A stretch of DNA of 64,000 nt from Granulicella paludicola (lineage in GTDB: Bacteria; Acidobacteriota; Terriglobia; Terriglobales; Acidobacteriaceae), in contig NZ_JAGSYC010000024.1 in the NCBI RefSeq assembly GCF_025685545.1, positions 310,001 through 374,000 on the forward strand, given 5' to 3'. Below, piece after piece: positions 18,271 through 26,147 of the stretch. A program made the position numbers and the translations under genes. The stretch's first letter is position 1; each line of letters opens with the position of its first letter. The notes beneath the pieces were generated by a model, which was not told where the DNA came from, searched no databases, and saw only the letters and a list, made by a program, of their open reading frames with translations.

Positions 18271-19437
18271 CTACGCACTCGGTTTCGGCGGGTAGGGAAC
18301 TGTCTTGGAGGTCCGCTCCGCCATCGGAACATAAGGCTCGGGCCAGGCGGGACCAGTGTAGTCAGCGCGCGGACGGATCAGGCGGTTGTCGTCGTGCTGC
18401 TCGATAATGTGCGCACACCAGCCAGAGATGCGCGAGAGCGCGAAGATCGGTGTGAACAGATCGATGTCGATGCCCAGCGTGGTGTATGTGCTGGCGGAGT
18501 AGAAGTCCACATTCGCGTTCAGCTTCTTCTCGTCCCGCACAAATAGCTCGATCGCCCGAGACATCGTGTACCACTTGGGGTTTGCGTCCTTGCCCAGATC
18601 TTCTGACATCTTGCGTAGGTGAGTGGCGCGTGGGTCTTCGGTGGTATACACACGATGGCCGAAACCGGAAATCTTCTCCTTGTTCGCCAGCATCGCACGA
18701 ACGTGCTCGACTGGATCTTCGCCAGCCTTGTCGATGTCGTACAGAAGATGCATCACGGCTTCGTTCGCGCCACCATGCAACGGTCCCTTCAGCGCGCCGA
18801 TTGCTCCGGTCACAGCGGAGTGCATATCGGAGAGCGTTGCAGCGATCACGCGAGCAGCAAACGTGCTGGCATTCAGCTCGTGGTCTGCGTGCAGGATCAG
18901 CGCTACGTCGAGCGCCTTCGTCGCCGTCTCGGTGGGCTTCACACCGTTCAGCATCCACAGGAAGTTTGCCGCGTGTGAAAGTGAGGTATCGGGCGCGACG
19001 AGCTCTTTGCCCTTGCGAATGCGATCGAAGTTGGCAATGATCATCGCGATCTGCGCCGTCAAACGGAAGCTCTTGCGGATGTTTGCCGTGTGCAGCACAG
19101 ACTTCTCATCGGGATCGTAGATCGAGAGCAGGGAAACAGTCGTACGCAGGACCTCCATCGGAGCGGCAGTCTTTGGCACGCTGCGCAGGAAGGCGATCAC
19201 ATCATCTGGCAAGTTGCGCGCCGCTGCCAGCTGGTGCGAAAAGTCGTTCAACTCCGCAGCCGTCGGCAGGGCACCGTTCCAAAGCAGATACGTAATCTCT
19301 TCAAACGTAGACTTCTCTGCAAGCTCGTGGATGTCGATACCACGGTAAGACAGAATGCCCTTGCCGCCATCGATAAAACAGATGGAGGATTCGTTGGCGA
19401 CTACGTCCTGCAAACCTTTAGGAGCGGCGGTAGACAT
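18271..19437 (-). CDS. gltA: Citrate synthase
   Basis: Condenses acetyl-CoA and oxaloacetate to citrate, the entry step of the TCA cycle, in the cytoplasm. The 388-residue length fits the short bacterial type. Family motifs are visible: GIDIHELAEKSTFEE near the N-terminus, the catalytic-His region GPLHGGANE, SGFGHRVYTTEDPRA with the second active-site His, and the C-terminal catalytic Asp/Arg region (NVDFYSASTYTTLGI, RPRADYTGP). The start is set at the Met of MSTAAPKGL; an ATG nine codons upstream is possible. The enzyme may also be a 2-methylcitrate synthase, since the two are hard to tell apart by sequence, but no propionate-pathway genes lie nearby. A terminator hairpin follows directly. 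Confidence 0.93.
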   Translation of the reverse strand: MSTAAPKGLQDVVANESSICFIDGGKGILSYRGIDIHELAEKSTFEEITYLLWNGALPTAAELNDFSHQLAAARNLPDDVIAFLRSVPKTAAPMEVLRTTVSLLSIYDPDEKSVLHTANIRKSFRLTAQIAMIIANFDRIRKGKELVAPDTSLSHAANFLWMLNGVKPTETATKALDVALILHADHELNASTFAARVIAATLSDMHSAVTGAIGALKGPLHGGANEAVMHLLYDIDKAGEDPVEHVRAMLANKEKISGFGHRVYTTEDPRATHLRKMSEDLGKDANPKWYTMSRAIELFVRDEKKLNANVDFYSASTYTTLGIDIDLFTPIFALSRISGWCAHIIEQHDDNRLIRPRADYTGPAWPEPYVPMAERTSKTVPYPPKPSA

Positions 19438-19546
19438 TGCGGCATTCTCCGATACAGAAATCAATTGCGACTTGATTATCGAACCTCACTTGAACGATTG
19501 TCATGCAGCGAGTGCGAATATCGGCAGCTTTGTGCGATGTCCTGTT

Positions 19547-20533
19547 CTAGCTGGAGAATCGCTGCGGCCTGAAGGAGGAGAGATCGATCGCTGGCCGTTT
19601 GTCCTCTAGCAGGTCCGCAATCACTGCGGCGGTGGCCGGCGCCAGCAGGATGCCGTTGCGGTAGTGTCCCGTGGCGAAGAGCATGCCGTCATAGCTGCCG
19701 AGCAGGGGCAGTGAATCGGGCACTGCGGGCCGAAGCCCTGCCCAGGCTTCAAGTCCGGGGGCGTCAACTTCGGAGATCAGCGCAGGCAGGAACTCCGCAG
19801 CCCGTGCGCGGAGGTGTTTGAGGTCCGCCTCGTGTACCGTCTTGTCGAAGCCTGCGTCCTCGACAGTTGCTCCGATCAGTACAGATCCGGCCTGCGGTCC
19901 CTGTGTGCGCGGCACTATATAAATGTGCTCCGCGCGGGTTACCTGGCGCAGATCACGCAGCGAGTGTGGTAGCGCTACGCGCAGCATCTGTCCCTTACGT
20001 GGCTGGATCGGCGCCCCGGACCACGCTCCTGCGGCGACAATCAGCTTTCGTCCCTGAAACGGAGCTTTCGCCCGCGCTGAACAGCCTTCGTGCACCTCGA
20101 TCCTTGCAGCGCGAATGGCAGCGAGCAGCGCGGTAGCCAGCTGCCTCGGGTCGAGCGATTGCTCATCGAGTTGCAGGCGTTCGCCGTTGGGAAGGTACTG
20201 GATGCAGACCTCCGTCTGTAGAGGCACCTTCAGGCCGCTGAGGGCTTCGACCCGAGACAAAAACTCAGGGTAGAGCGAGTGGCTATAGCGCGACAGCTCC
20301 AGAATCTCCGGCGGATTGTGGGGATCTTCTACGGCCAACATCCCGGCGGCGGCGGTGGATGCCTGCTGCAGTGCGCCGCCGACATCCACCACCGAGACGG
20401 CGACTCCACGATGATGCAACTCCAGTGCAATCGATAAGCCAATAAGGCCGGCTCCGCTGATGACGACGGATTGCAAAGAATGGACTGAAGTGGGGAAGAA
20501 GGGGGTGAAGCGCGCTGCAGACGACGAATACAT
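19547..20533 (-). CDS. thiO: FAD-dependent glycine oxidase-like enzyme (ThiO family)
   Basis: A 328-residue member of the D-amino-acid-oxidase fold. An N-terminal FAD-binding motif GAGLIGLSIALELHHRG is followed by the acidic end of the strand in VVDVG. The C-terminal block WAGLRPAVPDSLPLLG and ATGHYRNGILLAPATA is typical of ThiO and glycine oxidases, where the Arg binds the substrate carboxylate. ThiO oxidises glycine to iminoglycine for the thiamine thiazole ring. No other thi genes are in the window, so a role in D-amino-acid or sarcosine oxidation remains possible. The N-terminal 20 residues precede the Rossmann strand; a TTG start at LQSVVISGAG is an alternative. Confidence 0.85.
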   Translation of the reverse strand: MYSSSAARFTPFFPTSVHSLQSVVISGAGLIGLSIALELHHRGVAVSVVDVGGALQQASTAAAGMLAVEDPHNPPEILELSRYSHSLYPEFLSRVEALSGLKVPLQTEVCIQYLPNGERLQLDEQSLDPRQLATALLAAIRAARIEVHEGCSARAKAPFQGRKLIVAAGAWSGAPIQPRKGQMLRVALPHSLRDLRQVTRAEHIYIVPRTQGPQAGSVLIGATVEDAGFDKTVHEADLKHLRARAAEFLPALISEVDAPGLEAWAGLRPAVPDSLPLLGSYDGMLFATGHYRNGILLAPATAAVIADLLEDKRPAIDLSSFRPQRFSS

Positions 20534-20715
20534 GTGCCTCCATAGTAAGCCAGCCTCTGCACAGAAAAGGATGCAAATGCACGGTTGCGCTGTAAGATGA
20601 TACTGGTTTACCTACAACAGACTTCTCCTTGAACTAGTGTTTGCAGCGCAGAGCAGCACCCGAACGACCGATCCATCGACAGCAAATCAATGAAGTTTGG
20701 AGGGAATCCCAAGTT

Positions 20716-21597
20716 ATGGCACAGGTGGTGAAGCAAGTGACGACAGAGCCGAAGGGCGAACGCGCCCCCGAAATTATCGAGATACACAAGGTTCCCGCCT
20801 GGATGGGCGCGCTGGCGACCATCGCATTTCTCCTGGCGCTCGTGACTGTGGCTTGGGTGTATATGCTGCAGAGCCACATTGCGGCGACCGAAACCAAGCT
20901 GGCTCAGGCCAACTCCGAGAATGCGCAGCTGAAGGACTCATTGGAGGACACGAATCTGCGGCTGAAGGCGCAGGGCCGCGCTCTCGGCGACAAGGTCGGC
21001 TTGACGCAGAAGCAGCTCGAGGACAAGTCCGCGAAGTTGGTTGCTGAAGACAAGGCTGCCATTGCACTTGCTGCGAAGCAGCAGCAGCAACGTCAGGCTT
21101 ACACCGAGCAGCAGGTTGCTGCCGTTCAGACCGATGTTCAGGGTGTGAAGACCGATGTGAGCGCGATGAAGACCGATGTCGCGAGTACGCAGGCCGAGCA
21201 GATGGCCATCAAGAAGTCCGTGGCGAAGGTTGCGAGCGGACAGGATGAGTTGGGCGAAAAGATCGCGACCAACAGCCATGAGCTGAACGTGTTGAAGCAT
21301 AAAGGCGAACGCACGTTCTATCAGTTCGCTATCGAGCGCGGCGCTGCTCCGATCAACCTTGGAACGATCAAGCTGAGCGCGTCGAAGGTCGATGTGAAGA
21401 ACAACAAGTTCACGCTGATTATCAGCTCAGACGACAAGCGGATCGAGAAGCGCGATCAGTCGCTGAACCAGGCGATCACGTTCTACTCGGGCAAAGATCC
21501 TCAGTTGTTCGAGGTCGTCGTGAACGGAATCAGCAAGAAGATGATTGCTGGCTATCTGAGCGTTCCGAACGATGCTCCGAAGCCCATGCTTCCCTGA
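20716..21597 (+). CDS. Single-pass membrane protein with periplasmic coiled coil
   Basis: A 293-residue protein: a short cytoplasmic N-terminus, a membrane span at about 29-51 (WMGALATIAFLLALVTVAWVYML), then a long coiled-coil region of about 130 residues rich in Ala, Lys, Gln and Asp with a tandem TDV/KTDV repeat (VQTDVQGVKTDVSAMKTDVA). The C-terminal domain of about 100 residues is beta-rich (FYQFAIERGAAPINLG, KFTLIISSDDKRIEKRD, FEVVVNGISKKMIAGYLSVP). ATG at 20716 has GGAGG 12 bases upstream; frames starting at 20641 lack this. I do not recognise the family; the layout suggests an envelope structural or sensing role. A strong terminator follows. Confidence 0.8.
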   Translation: MAQVVKQVTTEPKGERAPEIIEIHKVPAWMGALATIAFLLALVTVAWVYMLQSHIAATETKLAQANSENAQLKDSLEDTNLRLKAQGRALGDKVGLTQKQLEDKSAKLVAEDKAAIALAAKQQQQRQAYTEQQVAAVQTDVQGVKTDVSAMKTDVASTQAEQMAIKKSVAKVASGQDELGEKIATNSHELNVLKHKGERTFYQFAIERGAAPINLGTIKLSASKVDVKNNKFTLIISSDDKRIEKRDQSLNQAITFYSGKDPQLFEVVVNGISKKMIAGYLSVPNDAPKPMLP

Positions 21598-21951
21598 CTC
21601 ACCCCTACCCCCCTATTCTCAAGTAAAGTCTTGATGTGTATGGGGTTAGCCTGGGGTTTGGGCGGTTCTTTTGTCCTAAGCTTCTAATTTTGAATGGCTT
21701 AGACGCAAAGTATTGAAAAGAAAGGGTCGGCTGCTTTGGCGGCTGACCTTTTCTTTGCCCCTTTACTTAATTCTAGCAAATGGGAAGGGATAAGTATGCA
21801 AATTCTATCTCGCGCGGAATGTAGGAGATAGGGGCTTTTGGGGGTTGACAGGATTTGGTGGATTGCAGGTTGTTGGCTGCGGAATGTTGCCTACAGGTTC
21901 AGGCAGAGTGAAGATTCCTACGCTTCGCTACGAAATGACAAAAGGGAAGGG
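21598..21951. other. Intergenic stretch of 354 bases
   Basis: Holds the terminator at 21716-21756 and a diverged copy of a dispersed repeat at 21911-21941. No coding frame is convincing; the + frames after 21838 are antisense shadows of the minus-strand gene that follows. Confidence 0.6.
21716..21756 (+). terminator. Intrinsic terminator, probably active in both directions
   Basis: An A-rich left arm from 21716 (AAAAGAAAGGGTCGGC) pairs through 16 positions, including G-T wobbles, with GGCTGACCTTTTCTTT ending at 21756. The flanking A and T runs let it work on both strands. It follows the coiled-coil membrane protein gene by about 120 bases. Confidence 0.8.
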
Positions 21952-22524
21952 CTACGGAAGGGTGATGGTCTGGGGGGACTGGTTGCGCAGGCTGATGGTG
22001 AGGACTGCGGACTTCTTGGCGTGCCAGGCCTGCTCGGTAAGTCCGGGGAAGAGGACCAGGATGTTGCCCGTCTTGCTTTCGTTGGGATTGATCTGGTCGC
22101 CGTCGTAGAGGGGCTTGCCGAGGAAGCCACCGAGCGGGGGGAAGGTGCTGGTGAGGCGACCGTAGTACTGCGGGGCGACACCGGTGGCCTCGACGGCTGT
22201 GCCGTCCGCGTTGGTGAGCGTAACGGTGGTGCCGGAGATGAAGAGCGGGAGGCGGATCTTGTCGGTCATGCTGACGGTGGCGACGACGTAGAGATCGTCC
22301 TCGGTGGTGTTCGCGAGGCCGGCGACGTGCATGGCACCGGGCGCCTGCTTGTACTCGGTGTGCGGAGCGTAGACGTTCACGCGGTCCAGTTTGAGGACGG
22401 CGGTCTCACGCGGGTTGACGAGGAAGACGATGACTGCGACGACGATGAGCACCAGAACGGAGATCGCGATCGCGGGCATAACTCCGTGATCGGGTTCGGG
22501 AGCAAGTTTCAGATCGTAGGCCAT
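21952..22524 (-). CDS. Single-pass membrane protein of unknown function
   Basis: A 190-residue protein with a short cytoplasmic N-terminus, one membrane span at about 16-37 (MPAIAISVLVLIVVAVIVFLV), then an extracytoplasmic beta-rich domain of about 150 residues (VLKLDRVNVYAPHTEY, DDLYVVATVSMTDKIRLPLFISGTTV, GFLGKPLYDGDQINPNE). The outer part looks like one immunoglobulin-like or FxLYD-like beta-sandwich. No catalytic motif is visible. It stands alone, with about 200 empty bases on its upstream side. Confidence 0.7.
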   Translation of the reverse strand: MAYDLKLAPEPDHGVMPAIAISVLVLIVVAVIVFLVNPRETAVLKLDRVNVYAPHTEYKQAPGAMHVAGLANTTEDDLYVVATVSMTDKIRLPLFISGTTVTLTNADGTAVEATGVAPQYYGRLTSTFPPLGGFLGKPLYDGDQINPNESKTGNILVLFPGLTEQAWHAKKSAVLTISLRNQSPQTITLP

Positions 22525-22726
22525 GGGAAGAGCATACCGTGAAGTCGCCAGCTTGGCATTAAGAAAGGTGTAGAGGCAGGGAGGAGGAAGAGGGAGTGAA
22601 CGGGCTCTGCCTGCAGATCGTGGTGCTTAAGGTTTTTGCCCAGCTTAGAGCTAAGAGTAGATGAGGGAAGAGTGTGAAGCCGCTCGGGGACACGGAAAAT
22701 GGCTGCTGCGAAGGGCGGGACGGGAC

Positions 22727-24559
22727 TTACCCGCGTTTGAGGGCGGCGAGGAGCTGGTCGACGGGCAGGGTATTGAGCACGTCGGGGGCGGTGAGCCAGG
22801 CGCGGCGTAGCTGGATGATGCCGAACTTCAGTTTGTCGAAGTCGTCGATGGAGTGGGCGTCGGTATTAACGACGATTTTGCAGCCGGTCTGTTTGGCGAG
22901 GCGGAGGTTGACGTCGTTGAGATCGGAGCGCGCGGGGGAGGCGTTGTGTTCGACAGCGACTCCGAGGCGGGCAGCCGCAGGCAGGAGCACGGAGAGATCG
23001 ACTTTATACGGTTCGCGACCGAGGACCTTGCGACCGGTGGGATGGCCGAGGATGTGGACGTGCGGGTTTTCTGCGGCGCGCAGAACGCGGGCCGTGATCT
23101 CTTCCAAGAGCTGACTGAAGCCGGAGTGGACGCTGGCTACGACGATGTCGAGTTGAGCCAGGGTGTCGTCGGTGAGATCGAGCGAGCCATCGAGGAGGAT
23201 GTCGACTTCGACGCCTGCGAGGATGCGGAACGGGACGGTCGGCGGTTCGACTGGCTTGCCTTCGCTCTTGAGGCGCTCGTAACGATCCCATTGCGGGCCG
23301 CGCTTATCGGCAAAGGCTGAGGCTAGTTCGTCGCTGACGGAGCGGATGCGGGCGGCGTGGGCGAGGGCGCGTTCATCGTTCATGCCACTGGCCATGGCGA
23401 GCGCCTTGGAGTGATCGGTGATGGCGATGTATTCGAGGCCGCGTTCGATGGCTGCTTCGGCCATCTCGAGGATGGAGTTGGAGCCGTCGGTTTCGGTGGT
23501 GTGCATGTGGAGGTCGCCGCGGATATCGGCGCGCTCGATGAGCACGGGAAGGGTGTGGTTGGCGGCGGCTTCGAGCTCGCCGTTGTTTTCGCGGAGTTCG
23601 GGTGGAATGTAGTCGAGATCGAGCGCGTTGTAGATCTCGGCTTCGGTGGCGGCAGCGATGATCTTGTTGTCTTCGAGGCGGAGCAGAGCGTATTCCGAGA
23701 GCGTGAGGCCGCGCTTGATCGCTCGCTGACGCAGCGCGACGTTGTGGTGCTTGCTGCCGGTGAAGTACTGCAAGGCAGCGCCGTAGCTGGCGCGCGGCAG
23801 CAGACGGACATCCACTTGGAGGTTGTTCCGTAGCGTGAAGCTGACCTTGTTCTGGCCTTTGGCGAGGAGCTTGTCGATGAGCGGCAGCGTGGCGACGTGC
23901 TCGACGGCGGCGGCTACAACGTCGGGCTCGCAGGCCGGGCCGGTGACGAGGAGGTCAAGATCACCGCAGGTTTCGCGGCCACGACGGAGGGAGCCTGCGG
24001 GGGTGATGGTCTCGATGCCGGGGAAGTTGAAGATGAGTTTGCTGATGCGGTCGGCGTACTCGGTGGCGACGTCGATGCGGAAGCGCGAGGAGTTCTTGCG
24101 GTAATCTTCGATGCCTTTGAGCAGCTTGTCGGTGAACTTCTGGCCGAGGCGTGGGAGTGGTAGCAGATCGCCGCGTTTGGCGGCCTCTTCGAGAGCTTCG
24201 ATGTCACCAATCTGCAGAGCGGAGTAGAGCATCGATACGGTCTTGGGGCCCATGCCTGGGAGACGCAGCAGCTCCAGCATGGAGGCCTTGTACTTTTTCA
24301 GCAGCTCTTCGCGCAGGGGCATGGTGCCGGTGGCGACAAGGTCGCGGATGTTAGCGGCCATGCCTTTGCCAATGCCGGGAATAGCGAGGAGAAGTTTGGG
24401 GTCGCAGTCGGGGCCGCAAAAAGTGGAGAGCTGGGTTGTCTGCTGCTCGATGGTCTCGGCGGCGCGGCGATAGGAGCGGATGCGGAAGGCGTCAGCGGCG
24501 TCGATTTCGAGCAGCGCCGCTGTCTCGTCGAGCAGCCGGGCGATCGTGATGTTGTCCAT
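22727..24559 (-). CDS. polX: DNA polymerase/3'-5' exonuclease PolX with PHP domain
   Basis: A 610-residue family X DNA polymerase for gap-filling in base-excision repair. The N-terminal helix-hairpin-helix region carries AIPGIGKGMAANI and LPGMGPKTVSML. The polymerase palm has GSLRRGRETCGDLDLLVT, where the Gly-Ser and Asp-Leu-Asp pattern forms the nucleotide and metal site. The C-terminal PHP domain (from about residue 345) begins DLHMHTTETDGSN and contains YIAITDHS, ILAGVEVDIL, ASVHSG, ILGHPTGR and NTDAHS, which supply the metal ligands for exonuclease or AP-endonuclease activity. The size and order match bacterial PolX. The start at 24559 lacks a clear Shine-Dalgarno site. An exact 19-bp tandem duplication lies just upstream. 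Confidence 0.95.
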   Translation of the reverse strand: MDNITIARLLDETAALLEIDAADAFRIRSYRRAAETIEQQTTQLSTFCGPDCDPKLLLAIPGIGKGMAANIRDLVATGTMPLREELLKKYKASMLELLRLPGMGPKTVSMLYSALQIGDIEALEEAAKRGDLLPLPRLGQKFTDKLLKGIEDYRKNSSRFRIDVATEYADRISKLIFNFPGIETITPAGSLRRGRETCGDLDLLVTGPACEPDVVAAAVEHVATLPLIDKLLAKGQNKVSFTLRNNLQVDVRLLPRASYGAALQYFTGSKHHNVALRQRAIKRGLTLSEYALLRLEDNKIIAAATEAEIYNALDLDYIPPELRENNGELEAAANHTLPVLIERADIRGDLHMHTTETDGSNSILEMAEAAIERGLEYIAITDHSKALAMASGMNDERALAHAARIRSVSDELASAFADKRGPQWDRYERLKSEGKPVEPPTVPFRILAGVEVDILLDGSLDLTDDTLAQLDIVVASVHSGFSQLLEEITARVLRAAENPHVHILGHPTGRKVLGREPYKVDLSVLLPAAARLGVAVEHNASPARSDLNDVNLRLAKQTGCKIVVNTDAHSIDDFDKLKFGIIQLRRAWLTAPDVLNTLPVDQLLAALKRG

Positions 24560-24572
24560 AGGGTCGTTCTGT

Positions 24573-24610
24573 CTCGTGAGGTACGGCTTGGCTCGTGAGG
24601 TACGGCTTGG
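24573..24610. repeat. Exact tandem duplication of a 19-bp unit upstream of polX
   Basis: CTCGTGAGGTACGGCTTGG occurs at 24573-24591 and again, unchanged, at 24592-24610. The pair starts 13 bases upstream of the polX ATG, so it lies in its leader or promoter. It may be two binding sites or a recent slippage duplication. Confidence 0.85.
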
Positions 24611-24766
24611 GGAGATTGTAGCTGTCGGTGGGGTGGACGAGCTCGTGCCTCTCAGGTCGCTCGCGTAAATACAGGGTTTCTCCTCTTCGCATCGCTATAA
24701 GACTGCGCTGCTCCGGTCGAGATGACAGCTTTATTTTGAGAGGAACTTTGGTTTAGAGACGAGTAG

Positions 24767-24807
24767 GCCCCGAAGACGCAGGCTCAAACGAGCGGGGTCC
24801 TCGGGGC
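24767..24807 (-). terminator. Nested hairpin downstream of the cold-shock gene
   Basis: GCCCCGAAGAC (24767-24777) pairs with GTCCTCGGGGC (24797-24807), one position apart from perfect, and the loop itself holds a short GCTC/GAGC stem. It lies about 40 bases after the cold-shock stop on the minus strand. No U-run follows, so it may be a transcript-stabilising structure and not a true intrinsic terminator. Confidence 0.5.
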
Positions 24808-24845
24808 ATCTCGGTGGTTATAAAACTCCGATGGAGGAGACTGCG

Positions 24846-25061
24846 CTAGACAGCCTTGGTACGTGTTACGGCGTCAGCCTGCGGGCCTTTGCTGCCCTGG
24901 ATGACGTCGAATTCAACCTCGTCTCCTTCTTTCAGGCTTTTATAGCCGTCCAGCTGGATCGAGCTGTAATGAACGAATACGTCAGGACCATCCTCACGAC
25001 CGAGGAAGCCATAACCCTTTGCGTTGTTGAACCACTTCACGGTGCCTTTGTACTGTGCCAT
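24846..25061 (-). CDS. Cold-shock domain protein (CspA family)
   Basis: A 71-residue single cold-shock domain. It carries both RNA-binding motifs: KGYGFL in place of KGFGFI (RNP1) and VFVHYSSI (RNP2). It begins [20 protein letters not shown], with AGGG upstream of the start. Such proteins bind single-stranded RNA and DNA and loosen secondary structure, at low temperature or in general growth. The upstream region of about 230 bases is long enough for the structured leader typical of this family. Which paralogue of the csp family it is cannot be told from here. Confidence 0.95.
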   Translation of the reverse strand: MAQYKGTVKWFNNAKGYGFLGREDGPDVFVHYSSIQLDGYKSLKEGDEVEFDVIQGSKGPQADAVTRTKAV

Positions 25062-25294
25062 AAGTCCCTATTCCCATCCGCAAACTTGTATTGCCGTTCT
25101 TACTGTCTGGTGGCGACAGAAAGTCATAAGTTCATATGACGCAGTGGGTGGGGCCTACGCTGCCTGATCTTCTGTTGAAAACGTCTGGAAAGTATTTGGA
25201 GCGCCTTGTGCTTTAGGTAAGCGTTTTCCTTGCAGTATTTGCAGCCAGGTAAAAAGTTGTTTATCGGACGGTAAGTATCCGAAAAACTATGCTT

Positions 25295-25966
25295 TTACAA
25301 CGCCTTGCGATGGAACTGCGAGGCGTAGAGGAGGACGCCGATGAGGGTTTTGCCGTCTTCAATTTTGCCTGCGTGGATGAGCTTGAGAACTTCGGAGAGT
25401 GGGGTCATGTGGATCTCGATCTTCTCGTCGTCCTCGGGCGCGGCTTCGCCGAGGGTGAGGTCTTCGGCGAGGAGAATGTTCATGGCTTCAGTGAGGAAGC
25501 CGGGGCTGGCGTAGTAGCGGGTGTGTTTGGACCACTTCTTTGCGCGGTAGCCGGTCTCTTCGATGAGCTCGCGTTTGGCTGCGGGGATGAGCTTTTCGCC
25601 GGGCTCGATGCGGCCTGCGGGGAGTTCGAGGAGGAGCTTGCCGGCGGCGTGGCGATACTGGCGAATGAGAAGGATGTTCGGATCGGCGGGGTTGGTCTTG
25701 GTGTCGACGGCGAGGATGACGACGGAGCCGTTGTGACGGATGACGTCGCGGGAGACAATGGTGGCGTTGCCGGGCTCGGAGACCTCGTCGCGGGTGATCC
25801 AGAAGACGCGGCTGGTGAAGACGGTCTTGGAGGAGAGGGTGCGGCCTTTGCCGGTGAGCTTGAGGGGAGCGGACTTGGCTGCGGACTTCGCGGGGGCTTT
25901 CTTCGCGGGCTTCCTGCTGGCGGTGGCAGGCTTCTTTGCGGGGGCGGACTTCTTCGTGGTGGCCAT
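25295..25966 (-). CDS. Nudix hydrolase, ADP-ribose pyrophosphatase-like, with Lys/Ala/Pro-rich N-terminus
   Basis: The Nudix box is complete: GRIEPGE, seven residues, then RELIEETGY, matching Gx5Ex7REUxEExGU. Around it are LLIRQYRHAAGKLLLELPAG and YYASPGFLTEAMNILLAEDL, as in ADP-ribose pyrophosphatases of the NudF type. The first 40 residues are a disordered, basic tail with repeated KKxA/AKK words (KKSAPAKKPATASRKPAKKAPAK), which resembles histone H1-like tails and is not part of the catalytic fold. It might tether the enzyme to nucleic acid. The likely reaction is hydrolysis of ADP-ribose to AMP and ribose 5-phosphate. Confidence 0.85.
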   Translation of the reverse strand: MATTKKSAPAKKPATASRKPAKKAPAKSAAKSAPLKLTGKGRTLSSKTVFTSRVFWITRDEVSEPGNATIVSRDVIRHNGSVVILAVDTKTNPADPNILLIRQYRHAAGKLLLELPAGRIEPGEKLIPAAKRELIEETGYRAKKWSKHTRYYASPGFLTEAMNILLAEDLTLGEAAPEDDEKIEIHMTPLSEVLKLIHAGKIEDGKTLIGVLLYASQFHRKAL

Positions 25967-26147
25967 GTAATTACGTTAGCAAAGAGGGGTGCTTGTTCAG
26001 ACAAGAGATACGAGAAGAGGGCAGAGGAAGTGGGGAGGTTTGCTGGTCGGGGCTGGGTGAAGCTGAATCTGTTGAATCAGAGGGGCGGGGGACGCATCCA
26101 AATGGAGGCCGCTCTGGACCTATCAAGATGAGAGACTGGAAGCAAGT

